A DNA stretch of 64,000 bases from Antitrichia curtipendula. Lineage: Eukaryota; Streptophyta; Bryopsida; Hypnales; Leucodontaceae. The stretch is from the NCBI GenBank assembly GCA_951230915.1, contig OX579634.1, positions 53,271,570 to 53,335,569 of the forward strand, read 5' to 3'. This document shows, piece by piece, positions 1 to 11,819 of this stretch (positions are counted from its first letter, which is position 1; each line of letters starts with the position of its first letter). The notes under the pieces were generated by a model that did not search any database, was not told where the DNA came from, and saw only the letters and a program-made list of their open reading frames with translations. The position numbers and the translations under genes were made by a program.

Positions 1-2581
1 AAAGTGGTGCTCGAAGCATGCGACCCATTTTTGAAGAACCGGTGGCCCCGTCTGCACCACAAAAACGTCAGGAAGAGGTTCGTCCCGAACAAATGGCAAG
101 GGCCATTGCATCAATTGATAATATCATAGCGAGCGATGCTACAAATTTTATGACACAAGTACCTTGCAATCAAGACTTACCAACCACACTGAGCCCCGTA
201 TTGAGCCCCGTATTGGGCATCGTATCAAGCCCCATGTTGGGCCCCGTATCGAGCCCAAGAGTTGAAGGGCAGATGTTGCCAAAAAATGGAAAGCAACTCG
301 ATGGCATGGCGCAAAATGTGTCCATTGATGACAACCCATTGGATAAGAGCTATCTGCATTTGTCAACTCAAAATACGGCACAATTGGAGGATCTTTGTCA
401 TTTGCCAATGGCGAGTGAATTGGAAAGCTTGTTGGAAGCTTCTTATTTGTTTAGGGTACATCAACAAGACATCTCTCTTCAACCAAACCAAGTAATCGAG
501 ACAAATGAGGCCGGTCCTAGTAACCCCGCAAACGAGGCGGGCTTGACTGAAACCGCAAACGAGGCCAAACCGAGTAATCCCTTCGCCGAATACAGTGATC
601 AATGGCCCAATTTTGTGATCACCTCAAAAAGATTGTCGATTACAGCTAAATTTGTAGCTAGCATTGCCCCCAAACTTATGGAAGTTGCTCAAGAATTCAC
701 CAAATCCGGGCCCGAGTTGGTGTCTGGTGCCTTGTCGTTTTGGGATTTCGTCACGTCTATGAAACCACTATTGGAGGAGCGGATCGAAAATAATCGCAAG
801 CTGCTCATTTTGAGTGAAGAAAATGAGAAATACAATGCCTTGAAGGTAGAGCACGAGAAATTGAAAGAAGAGCACAAGCAATTGCTTGCTTCATTCAAAG
901 GGGTGTGCGCTAATTATGAAAGATTTGCGAACGCACAGGATCGCCGATATGACACTCTAGTTTCTCAGAGGGAATTTATCGAGAAATTGGAGTACGAAAT
1001 TGTAGTGCTCAAGGAAAAGAATTTCAAGGATGGGGGATGGGTTCTTCCAAAGACCAGCAAAGCCGTGCGTGTAGAAGCAGTTGAGGAAAACAACCAAAAG
1101 GAAGTAATATCCGAAACCGCCATAGATAATCCTCCTCCCACATTCCGAGACGCGTCCATGCAAACGGAAGGCCACAAGTTTGAAGAAGTGAAGCATGAAC
1201 TAGAGTCGGTAACTCAACAAAACGTCTATTTGGAGGCACAATATCTAGAATTATGATGCAAGTAGTGGAGCTAGATAAATGCTTGCCAAAGAGCAGTTCC
1301 AACACTCGTTGGTTGACGTGGGTTCAAAAAATACAAGACAAACCATCTGTAGTAACCCGAGCAATGAAGGGGCTTCTCAAATTAGCCATGAAGTCGAAGG
1401 AGCAATGCGATGCCATTTCCTCTGACCTCCTATCTATTAGAAGGATGTTTGAGGTACATCATAGGGGTTCAATTGACGTCACATATTGGGGGGACATGTC
1501 GGCAGTGTTTGAGCGATTGAATGACACGCAGAAGATTGCGTCAAAGTCCATGAATTGGACCTTGGAAGTAGAAGAAGGTTGGGCCCCTTACAACACGCAT
1601 TCAACGCACATCAAAGAGGCGGACAAGATAGTAGTGCATGGTGAAAGTTCAAATACGGAACTATTGGAGGGTAAATGCAGCCTTTGTCTAAATCATTTTG
1701 GTCCCGAGGGCGCCTTAATCATGGGCCAATGTCGCCACACTTACCATATCACGTGTATGGTGGAATCATCCCTTGTTCGTTTGGTTTGTCCCGAGTGTCG
1801 TTCTTCTTTGAGCCCTAGGTTTTACGAAATGGTTGGGCACGAGGAGAGCATGCCCCCTAGCCACGAACACAATCGATGGACCCTTCTACTTGACCAAAAG
1901 CCATTTCTATTCCAAAATTACATTCATTGCGGGCGACCTCTCATTTGGAATGCGCAAAAACTCATGCATGATGTTTGTGAGAACTACAATGACGAATTGG
2001 ATGACTTTGACTGGATGACGCGCAATAGATAAGTGGAGTTGCGGGCTAGGGGTATTGAAGACTTGGAGGCTCGATAATTGTTTTGTCGGAGCATGGGGGG
2101 ACACTGGAGCATCTCACATCAAAAGTTCTTCCGATTTCTTGAAAAAGAAGTGCGGAAAGGAGAAGATGGCGTCTGGATAGAAGTGCAACCATCCCAAGAG
2201 TTCAATGAGCAGTACGGAGCATACAATCACAGCTTAATAGGGAGGGCCCTATTCTTATCAAAATTGGAAGAAGCTGCGCAAGTTCGTGCTGCTTTTAATG
2301 TAGATGGGCTATCAAGCACAGAACATGCACTCGTGGAAGTGGCAAGTGCATTTGATAAGAGGATCACCGACATTATAATGACGTGGAGGACTTTTCTACA
2401 TGGCACAGGGCAAGCGATCTCCTTGACCCCTCGAGATGATGACAAAGCGATAAATGCTATGATAGAAAAGATTTATTCGGCTTTGAGAGCGTTAAAGGCA
2501 GAGGAAGTAGATTTGTCTTCCATAAGGAAAAATAAACGGAAGATTGAAGACAAAGATGACTACTCTCTAAAAGCCAAATGA
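1..2581 (+). pseudogene. Coiled-coil / RING-H2 protein gene, copy 1 (decayed, 5' end outside window)
   Basis: The frame is already open at base 1, so the true start may lie upstream; the first ATG is at 18. Residues about 230-410 are charged and heptad-like, so a coiled coil is likely. After a -1 frameshift near 1250 the frame runs on and holds a RING-H2 finger at about 1675-1805: Cys-x2-Cys, then a C-R-H-x2-H-x2-C core, then Cys-x2-Cys. Two in-frame TAA stops (2030 and 2075) separate the RING part from a C-terminal part ending at 2581. The motif after the RING, MGGHWSISHQKFF, matches AGGHWDPERLIF in the RING copy at 29-31 kb, which shows that these pieces are one gene. RING fingers usually recruit E2 enzymes for ubiquitin transfer; activity here is inference. 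The copy is non-functional as read, unless introns remove the stops. Confidence 0.72.
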
Positions 2582-3124
2582 CAATTCATCGCCATAGACA
2601 TGGAAGTCCGATCAGGAGAGGGCACAGCCTCCGGGTCGGGTGGTCCTCAAACTCGTAGAGCAAGTCAAAGACTTAAGGAACAAAAAGGTGCCTCTCATAT
2701 TTCCGCAAACGGTAGCGATGATGCAAAATAGTGTTTGTATTAGGGGGTTAACCAATGAAATTTTTTTTGTACTTATTTGAATCTCATGAGGATTCAATAT
2801 TAGTAATGCACAACACTCATGGTATGTCATGAGTTGCTTTTAATTGATGTATAAATATTTATGCAATACAAATATGTTTGGATTTGTTTTTTCATAACGA
2901 TAAATTTTGCCTTCTTTATTTGTCAAATATGTTTTTTTTGCGTACCTATTGCAGAAGATCATACCTATTGTACATTTGTACAAGATCATTTTATGTTATT
3001 GTTATGTTATCTTTTATAACCCCGTGCCTACAAATAACCCATTTTTATTTGCACATACATATCTATTCGCCTAATCCACTTGTCCGCCTGTCTGCACATT
3101 TCAAACATCTTACTGAAATTGTAA
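2582..3124. other. AT-rich spacer
   Basis: Downstream flank of the RING gene. I see no coding signal, only AT-rich sequence with a run of ATG-containing short frames. Confidence 0.5.
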
Positions 3125-3570
3125 AAAACGGTTGGCCGCCTGACAGGTTTTCGGTCGGCCCATCCGCCGTCCGCTGAACCGACGGCCCAGATTCCCGTCC
3201 GCCAACTACCCATCCGTTCATCCAATGGCCCAGATTCCCGCCCGCCCGTTCGCCGTCTCCCGTCCGCCCGTCCGCTGATCTGACGGTCTAGATTCCCGTC
3301 CGCCGACCGCCCATCCATTGATCCAATGGCCCAGATTCCCGTCCGCCCGTCCGCCGTCCGCTGAATCGACGGCCCAGATTCTCGTCCGCCGACCGCCCAT
3401 GCGCTCATCCAATGGCCTAGATTCCCGTCCGCCCGTCCGTTGATCCAACGGCTTAGATTCCTGTCCGCCGTCCGCCCGTCCCCTGTTCGGACAGCCCAGA
3501 TTCTCGTCCGCCCGTCCGCTGATCCGATGGCTTAGATTCCCGTCCGCCGTCCGCCTGACCGTTGTGGGAG
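3125..3570. repeat. GTCCG minisatellite array 1 (upstream of hAT copy 1)
   Basis: Degenerate tandem repeats of GTCCGCCCGTCCG joined to GATCCGACGGCCCAGATTCC-like segments, units about 35-65 bases. The array ends about 280 bases before the hAT start codon. The long frames through it on both strands (rich in R, G, P and S) are artefacts of the repeat. Confidence 0.85.
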
Positions 3571-3609
3571 GATTTTTTTTTTCCCATATTCAACGGTCAC
3601 AAATAGATG

Positions 3610-3625
3610 AAGACTATAAGAGTCC
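3610..3625 (+). promoter_or_regulatory. Possible TATA box for hAT copy 1
   Basis: ACTATAAGAG lies between array 1 and the start codon at 3849. This is a weak match, supported mainly by the same array/TATA/gene order at other loci in the window. Confidence 0.3.
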
Positions 3626-3848
3626 TGAAATTGACATTTACAAGCACTCCTAAGAAACTGAACGTTAAGACTTCCAAGAGCTAGGAGTTGCAATTTTTTG
3701 TGTCCCTTGCTTGGTAATGCATAGTTCAGTGGAAAGAGGGGCCTTGTTTTCCAAGGCTTTGTGCATAAACATTTGAACGATTTTACCCAATTGTTATCAT
3801 TACGTTTTGAACTTAGGGTTTCAATACACAAAGCCTAAAACAGCCACC

Positions 3849-4980
3849 ATGACCAATGATTGGTCTTCTTGGTACAAAACCCTATTAAATGGAAAAGTAC
3901 AATGCAAGGCTTGCAAATTGGTATTGGTCAAGAAGCCGGTCCGTATGTTTAGTCATTTGGGATATGCAGGCATATCGGGGAGTCGTGACAAAGGAATCAA
4001 CCTTTGTACCCAAATGACATCTGAAGTTCGAGGTCTATTTGTTTGTTGCAATGGAGTGATTCCACAAAGAGGTACTCCACACAATGTGGATGGCAACGAC
4101 ACACCTATGCCTATGGTTGTTCGTGCTATGTTAAATGCCATAGACACTGTGAACTCTACCGAAGAAGACTCATGCACGACATCAAAGGAATATGTTGGTG
4201 GTTCTTCCCAAGGAAATCCAAGTACACAAGCATCAGGTGGACGTGGAACTCAGCGGACATCAAGCAGTAGGCCTCAAAGACAGAGTAGGCTAGTAGAGGG
4301 ATTCGACGAAGCAAATAAACGCATTTTGAATGCAATGTGGGCCAATTTCTTTTATGCGGCAAATATACCATTTGCTGTAGCCCGAAATCCAGCCTTCAAA
4401 AAAACAGTGAAGAAAACGGCGGAGTTTCACCAACCTTATAGCCCACCATCATACCATGATCTACATCATAAATTGCTTGACCAAGCAAAGGTAGATTTAG
4501 AGGTCAATCTCCGTAAGCGGACAGAAACCAGTATCAGGAAGTTTGGAGCCACATTGTTTATTGATGGGTGGACCTCGGTTTCGAATCGGCCATTGATAAA
4601 TGCCATGCTTGTGTCATCCGCGGGTGAGCAATTCCTAGGATCGGTGGATACAACTGGGAAATTTAAAGATGCTCCATATTTGGCCTCTATATTAGAGAGT
4701 TTTATAGAACAAGTGGGCCCTGCAAACATAGTGCAGGTGAGTACAGATAATGCGGTTGTAAATCTACCAGCATGGAGTTTGGTATCTACTACCTATCCCT
4801 ACATTTTTTTTCAAGGTTGCGTGGTGCATGCCTTGAATTTGTTGCTAAAAGATTGGGCAAACGAACAATGGATTGATAACGTCGTGAAAGATTCCCGAAA
4901 GATAGTCAAATTCTTCAAGAAGAGGCACATGCCGCTTGCGATACTTCAGAAATATTCGACGCAGTACAACTTACTGTTGG
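3849..4980 (+). pseudogene. BED-hAT transposase copy 1, 5' part
   Basis: The start is taken at MTNDWSSWY, which has CACC just before the ATG; an upstream ATG at 3807 gives 14 unlikely residues. A BED-like finger follows (W-x2-W, C-K-A-C, then H-L-G-Y). Next comes a linker rich in S, T, G and Q, then a DUF659-type region of the RNase H-like hAT catalytic core with FIDGWTSVSNRPLINAM, GSVDTTG and VVHALNLLLKDW. The frame stops at 4985 only because a 5.1 kb element is inserted after 4980. Joined to 10121 with one GTTGG copy the frame continues. The second hAT gene (44.7-45.7 kb) has the same order of domains. hAT transposases cut and paste elements with 8-base target duplications. Confidence 0.88.
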
Positions 4981-6520
4981 TGTGAGCCCTCAAGTTAGCA
5001 CTTGAAGCTCTGGATTTATTTTTCGCGATTTATTGTTAGTTTTTAGTATTAATTCACGCAAAATAGCATGAATTAGTAGTTGAAAAGAGTTTGATAGAAG
5101 TCCCTACCAGATTAGTGAGGAACCTTCCTAAATTCATGGAAAGCACAAAATACTATACTTTTCTATGTTTATGTCTTAAGTTCAGTGTCTTAGAGTCCAT
5201 ATTAACGTATTAGAGAGATGGGAGGAAGTGAGAGTTAGCCAGTTCTAGTGTCTTGTCCATGTAACACTTGACATGTGAATACATGTGACATCCTGGCTAA
5301 AGTGCAAGAGTCCATATCAAGGTTTAGAAGTATCTCGATCCAATTCGTGTAGAATATGGATTAGTTACATGAAGACCTATAAATGTTGAAGAATATGAAT
5401 CAGAATGCAAAGTAGAAGAAAGGCGAGGTGATTGGAGCTTACAAAAAAGTGCTTTTAGGGTAAAAGCATGCCAAGAGATCAACAGCGGAGCTAATCATCC
5501 ACAACAACCCCGGTACCAGAATAATTCCCCCCCCGAGCGGAAATTATTAAGGAATTGCTAAAATTAGCATCCTTATTGGAGGTTTGGTTTTGCCCTTGGC
5601 CTTTGGACACTTTCCAAAAGATTGCCCAAAAATTTCGGGATTTTACAAAACTCCACGATGACTCCATGGGAAGTCAACCGCCTTTGAAACTGATGGTAAT
5701 TTCTTAGAAATTACCCAGAGTGCGGTAAAATCTCACTAAAAATTAGATTAGAGTTTTATGTATTAAATGAGCGACCTGTCAAGTTTAAAGACTTTCTGAT
5801 AGTCAAAAGTACCCGAATCGGCATCAACATCAAATTTAACAAGAATTTACAACACGACGGCGAGTTGACCGGCGAGCCAGGAGCTAGCGGTGTCTGAATG
5901 TCACAAACAAGGAATGTTTTCTTACTACCACGAACCTTCCAAGCAACCCTAGCCAATTAGTTTTCTCGGGAAACTCAAATTCCATTAGTTGGGATTTTGA
6001 CTTTTCTCTAGAATTACCGTTAGTGGTTTTTACAAATATTTACAGCCTGGAAGAAGGGGGCAAGGGGTCCCCTAGACTAATTGGGGTCTTCTGAACGCGA
6101 TGGCGCAATCGGTTTTCAAATTGGAGTTTTTCCCTAAAAGATAGATAGGGTCAGCTCTTAGTTTGACTTTTTTAGAGTAATTTGTAGTAATTCGAGGTTA
6201 ATTAACAAAATATCTTGGTAAAAATCAAAGATTGGATTTAGTTAAGATGTCAAATCTTTCCTTTAAAAGCCAATTTAGATTAAACTAAGAATATTTGGAT
6301 TTGACCTAGGATTAATTTGCAAAATATCTAGGTTAGTTAGGGTTATTTTCATAAAATCTTTGGGGACAATCAAGGATTTGATTTAGGCAAGATTTCAAGG
6401 CTAATTAAAGCCTTCAAGGAACTTGCTTGAGGACCTTCCTTCCTATTAAACAAAGATTAAATGCAAAATATCTCATAGTAGTTTAGAATTTAGTTAGGTA
6501 GTTAGTTAAACGTTTTTTAA

Positions 6521-6581
6521 CCGACAACTTACCGGGGAGGGCTTGGCTCGAGTATAAAAGGCCTCCCCTCGAGGTTGTCGG
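6521..6581 (+). promoter_or_regulatory. TATA box inside a large dyad (LTR promoter)
   Basis: TATAAAAG (6553-6560) lies inside an inverted repeat whose outer arms are CCGACAAC and GTTGTCGG and whose inner arms are GGGGAGG and CCTCCCC. This is probably the transcription start region of the LTR. Confidence 0.6.
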
Positions 6582-6999
6582 AACCCTCATTCTTATACCC
6601 TCACTCTCATTTTCTTTTCTCTTTGGTACTGACACGTTGTCAGACCAAACCTTATTTCCATTTCCTTATTGTTGCTCTGTTGTGCTACCAACACGTTGTT
6701 GGAGCACTTTAAGCCAAAAATTGGCTAATTCCTTCTATTTCTTTGCATTTTCCGCTAATTCTCTTGTGTTTTGAAGGACTAGAGGGTCCCTTCAAAACCT
6801 ATTGCTTTCTTTTGAATTTGGAGGTTGAAAGCCCCAAAACTTTGATTCTTTGCTTAAGATTACTTGAATACTAATCCATTGTAGCACGTGAACGCATTTG
6901 GTACTAAATACTTAAAGCGGCGGGGCTTGACCTTGCCAAAAGTATTTTAGACTAATTTCCTATTCAAAGTTCGTTGTATAACGGAATTTGAGGTTTAAT

Positions 7000-7345
7000 T
7001 GCTAATGTTCGGTTAAACACTTTCATGTGTACCTCCTTTAGCAGTTAATTGATTGACTTTGACTTGAAATTTCGGAAGATTCGTTTCTAATGTTCGGTTA
7101 AACACTTTCATGTGTACCTCCTTTAGAATCTAACTTCCGAAATACTTAAATTGGCTTAAAAAGCTCCGTTTATCCTGGGGTTGCTCCCGCACGGCGAAGC
7201 TTTGACTTTTTGAACCCTGGAAACGGATACTTGAAACTTAAAATTGTTCGATTTGACCTGGGGTTGCCCCCGCACGACGAAGCTTTGACTTTTTGAAAGT
7301 TAAGATTTGCCATTTAAAACTCAGATTTACCTCGTACGGCGAAGT
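7000..7345. repeat. Short duplications inside the LTR
   Basis: ATGTTCGGTTAAACACTTTC, followed by ATGTGTACCTCCTTTAG, occurs at about 7004 and 7090. A CCTGGGGTTG...GAAGCTTTGACTTTTTG block occurs at about 7175 and 7257, with a decayed third copy near 7335. Confidence 0.75.
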
Positions 7346-7684
7346 TTTAATTTGGAATCACAAAATAAGGTTCTTTTGAACCTTATTTAAAGTTCAAAGT
7401 TTGTTGTTTCATTTCCCCTTTGTTTTGGACACGTGGTGGAGGTATTTTGCTTCCAATTTGCCATTTATTGCTTATGTTACTTCCAAGTTGGTTATTTTGA
7501 TTATCATTCATTTAAGTTTTAGATATTGTTCACAAAAATTAAGCTTATCCTTGTTTTGTGTTTTACAATTAACAATTCTTGATTATATTCTAGTGTTGTT
7601 GTTTTTTTTTTAAAAGGAAGAGATTGATTTTTGTTCTTTAAAAGTCAATTTCAGTTTGATTAAGGGTGTCGAAATTTCAGTTTC

Positions 7685-7935
7685 AGTAAGGATCAGTAAG
7701 GGCCTGTGGAGACGAGAGCAAGGGAACGCTGGGGGCCAAAGACTGGGAACGTTCCGACTAGCAGCAGGACGCGACGAGACCCCGACCTGACGACCTGACG
7801 GCGGACAGGGACGACACGACAACAAGGGAGACGGGACGAGACCCCAACGACCCTGCTCGAGATCCCGACCTGACGGGACCAGACAGGGGCTGAAAACTGA
7901 CAGCAAGGAGGAGAAAACGGAAGGAGATGACCTCC
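7685..7935. repeat. GC-rich GACCTGACG patch
   Basis: A locally GC-rich stretch inside an AT-rich LTR, with repeated GACGAGACCCC and GACCTGACG words. No coding function is seen. Confidence 0.4.
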
Positions 7936-8299
7936 TGTGGTAACGAAATTTCAGAGTCAGGCCAGCGGTGGTTTGGAAATACAGTCCAGCACAATTCTGG
8001 ATTTTTTCCAAAATTTTCAGTAAGAATTGTTATGAACTCATGATTCAAAAGCTATTTGGTGGCTTAACCTCAAAACTAAATCCCAAGACATAGGCGGTTG
8101 TTGCCACGTTACCAACTTTTTTGCAAATTTTGGAAAATTTGAACACTAAGGATTTTGAACTAACATTCGCCTCGGTTCTTGAACCTCTCAAATTCTCTCT
8201 CCGCCATCGCCAAGAATTCAAACAACAACAACATCATAAGAAGTGGAAGAAAGCGAGATCATAAGAAGATTAACAAGGAAGGACGAAGAATAAAGGAGT

Positions 8300-8500
8300 T
8301 AAGGTTAGTATCTTACTATTGAATTTTGGAATTGTTTTGATTATTCTATTCTTTTTGTTAGTATCTTACTATTGAAACTTGGATTGTTTTGATTATTCTA
8401 TTCTTTTCATTAGTATCTTACTATTGAAATTTGGATTGTTTTGATTATTCTATTCTTTTCGTTAGAATCTTACTATTGAAGTTTGGATTGTTTGGATTGC
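8300..8500. repeat. Tandem repeat, unit about 52 bases, about 4 copies
   Basis: The unit contains TTAGTATCTTACTATTGAA, TTGGATTGTTTTGATTATTC and TATTCTTTTC. Copies start near 8306, 8358, 8410 and 8462. Confidence 0.8.
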
Positions 8501-10080
8501 AAAATTCCTTTTACTATTCATCGATAGATTTGTTTTGATTATTTTAGCTTATTTTATTAGATTACTATTCATTCGGTTGCTTTTAGTTATTAATTAGGAT
8601 TCCAAAGACAAATTAGTTGTTGTTTTGTTGTTTGAGTTTTGTTTTATTAGGCCTAATAAGCCAAATAGATACAAACAAACACCAACTAATATCTTGGAAT
8701 ATTTAACAAAATAACTATTAAACAATTGGCAATCGAATAAACTACTATTCATTGAAACTTGGAAAAAATGAATTAAATTTATTATTAATTTCCTAAAATC
8801 AAAGGATTAGTTTTAAATTGCCAAAACTAACAAACTTGGACTTTTTAGATAGGTTTAGAAACAATAATACTAAGATTTCTTCCAAATACATGAAAGGCAA
8901 TGGAGAATTTCAAGGAGACAATTATGATGGTGTTTTGCGATGATGGGACGATCGACATTCTCGATATTGAGGTATGAATTTCCAAACTTTTCTTTTGTTT
9001 TCTCTTTTGCTTTCATTCTTTAAAAATTAGATTAGAAAACTAAAATTAACAAAATTAGAAATCCGATAGCTAGTTAAAATTTAAAATCATTGGAAAACCT
9101 TAAAAAAACTTAACTATAATCGTGAAAGTAATAATTAGATTAACTTTGAGTGAATTTGGAAACCGAAATAGTAATTTCATCCAAAAGAATTTCAAAAGAA
9201 ATCTAACATAATTTAAGAATCTAGGAAATATTAGAATAATTGGGGAGATTAAACCCTAATTTATCCCTTAAATTCTACATAAAACTTACTTGAAACCGAA
9301 TTCCATCCAACTAAGGGGAATTTTCATTCATTCATAAGTTTTTACCTAGAAGTCCAAAATTCTTACTTTTTACCATTATAAGAAGTAATTTATCACTTTA
9401 CCCATAAAAAACCATAAAACTATAGAAAATCACTAAATTTAGAATAATAACTTAGAATTAGGCTTAATTAAAGAACAATTAGGAATATTCTCAAGGAACA
9501 ACTATGGGATCTTTGGAAACCATAATCTTTTAGAGAATCTTTTGAAGATTCCAATTCCACCTCTTACTTTTAAAATTACTTTAATTTGAAAAGATAAAAG
9601 TGTGGATGAAGATTTGACCTAAATTTGGATGAAAATTCCGAAAATAGGTTAAAATTATGTTTTTCTCAAAATTCCATTAGTTAACTTAATCAACCTTTTA
9701 ACTCTGAAATTTAGATTTATTTCACATTATTTTGCTATTTTTAGTTGACGGATGAAGTTTTTAGGATAGAATTAAGGCCGGATTTCATCCACGCATAACG
9801 TTTGCTAGGAATATCAGAATCCAGCTTGCTTTACCATTTCGGAAAGGGCAAATTGTATTCTTTGATTTACATTAGGTAGAATTTTAGTTAGCTAGAAGTT
9901 TAATCGCATTTAATCAACCTTTAACAACCTTTATTTCTTAACTATTAGTGTGTTTTGAAGCATTTAAATTAGGTAAAATCAACATAACAAAGTGTCCATT
10001 GCTTGGAAGGCCAAAGAACACTACGTTTAATTTCATCCCCTAGAAATTACTTTTCATGCCGCTAGAATCCGTGTGCACGT
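8501..10080. other. AT-rich right part of the LTR-like element
   Basis: No open frame of note and no recognisable motif. The sequence is rich in AAATTAG-type words. Confidence 0.5.
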
Positions 10081-10115
10081 TTTACCTCTGAAGGGGGGAG
10101 ATTAAAACACTCACA

Positions 10116-11819
10116 GTTGGCAATGGAAACAAGATTTGCCTCGAATTACAACATGGTTGCACGTATGCTCAAGGTGAAAGCACAATTGCAACAAACTGTG
10201 ACGGACCCGCAATGGGAGGAATATGCTAGAAAGCACTCGCAAAAATCCAAAACTCGTTTAGAATCTGAACGGGTGAAGAAGACCATTCTAAGTGGGCATT
10301 TTTGGCATCGTTGTCAAAATTTTGAAGATGTGACAGCTCCAATTGTCAATGCTCTTTGTGATTTGGATGCGAAGACACCATGCATGGGCAAGGTGTTACA
10401 TATTATGAGGAAACTAGAGAAGCACGTCCTCGCTTTAGAACAAAGAGCCTTTTTGTTTGGCTTTGGACAAAGCGATCCGGTTAGTGAAGGCGTTCTGCAA
10501 ACGATGTGATATGGTGAAGACCGATTTACATTATGCAGGAGCACTTTTGAATCCCTACCTTTTTGAAGACAAAGAACTAGCCGACGACACCGATGCCATG
10601 GCTGCATGCAAGCGCGTTTTGATGCAAATATGTACACCTTTAGAGTACGCAAAGAAGGTGAAGGAATTTGTAGCCTTCCGCCATAGGAAACCTCCGTTCC
10701 ACAACATGTTGGATCCGGGTGAACAACAATTGTTGACGCATGCTTGGTGGGATTTTGAGGGCGTGTGCGGGAAGCTCATTGCTCCAATTGCCAAGAGGAT
10801 TTTGGCCCAACCGGTATCATCGTGTTCATGTGAACGAAATTGGAGTAACTATTATTTTGTTCACAACAAATATTGGAACAAGTTGAAGCCACAAAAAGCA
10901 CAGAATTTGGTATATGTGTATACCACTTCCAAAGTCCTCGGTGCATCAAAGCAAAATGACGAGAAGAAGTGGAACCTCGAGTTGGAGGATTCGGCCTTGT
11001 CTTCATCGGAAGACGAGGGTTGTGAATCCGGTGAAGAAGTTGATCCCCTCATGGACGATGAAGATGACCACGGCACCCGCAATTTCGATGATGAACCGCT
11101 TCGAAGCCCACCTCGTTATGATGTAGACATCGGAGATGATTGTGAAGACCCTTACAAGTTTTCGTTGGATGAGAACGACTGTGAATATGACGAAGGTGGA
11201 CCTTCCATAGTTAAATACTTAGATGGAACCGGGTTGTTGCGTAGTAAAAACATTCTAGCAAATAGGGAAAATACTCATGCGAAAGTAGTGGAGGAAGATG
11301 AGGAAATGGTTATAGGTGATGACACTCCCCAAATGGATGAAGTGATTCGAATTCCCGAGTGTCCATCCATGACAACAGTAGGAGCGGAAGAAAATGATCA
11401 ACACGAAGACATGAGAGAGTGTGGGGTGAAGTTCCACACAAATGTGGTCAACCAAAGTATTGAATTACTAAGGGCATTGACAAGTGAAACTATTGGACTT
11501 TTTGGCATTCAAAATGCCCAAGCACCTCGAATAGAGGGAAGTCAAGATCCATGTGTATTGGAGTCTGTGTGCCCAATGCCACACCGCAACGCCAAAGACA
11601 TGAAGCACCTCGTGCGAGATCCTCAATTACCATCACGTAGCGGTCCTCGACATGCACTATATACAAGCGGTAGCACAACTTTGAATGGTCCTGGAGACTC
11701 ACGGTTTAAAGAACAACATTTTGAACAATTTGGAAGAATTGCGCATTGGAGCCAATCCCAATCCATCCGTTTCATCAGACAACAATGATGTGCAAACAGT
11801 GGAGTCTATGTTTCGTTGA
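10116..11819 (+). pseudogene. BED-hAT transposase copy 1, middle part with hATC domain
   Basis: This continues the frame broken at 4980 (LLLAMETRFASNY). The hAT core ends with DPQWEEYARKHS and LEKHVLALEQ. A one-base frameshift near 10460 leads into DLHYAGALLNPYLF and the C-terminal dimerisation region (hATC), with SSCSCERNWSNYYFVHNK and QNLVYVYT; copy 2 has SSCERNWSMYSFVHNKSRN. A long acidic tail follows (DDEDDH, GDDCEDPYKF), then a second frameshift near 11710 and an in-frame TGA at 11817. The acidic tail is unusual for hAT proteins but is present in both copies, so it belongs to this subfamily. Confidence 0.85.

Larger units (their letters stand above)
4981..10115. mobile_element. 5.1 kb solo-LTR-like insertion in hAT copy 1
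   Basis: The insertion starts TGTGAGCCCT and ends AACACTCACA, so it has TG...CA ends with a 6-base terminal inverted repeat. It is flanked by GTTGG at 4976-4980 and 10116-10120, a perfect 5-base target duplication. Removing it with one GTTGG restores the hAT frame. It contains no gag or pol frame, and I find no second copy of its ends inside. A TATA box (6553) sits in a long dyad. A solo LTR of an LTR retrotransposon with very large LTRs fits best. A non-coding LARD-like derivative is the alternative. A purine tract (10091-10100) close to the right end may be fortuitous. Confidence 0.8.
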
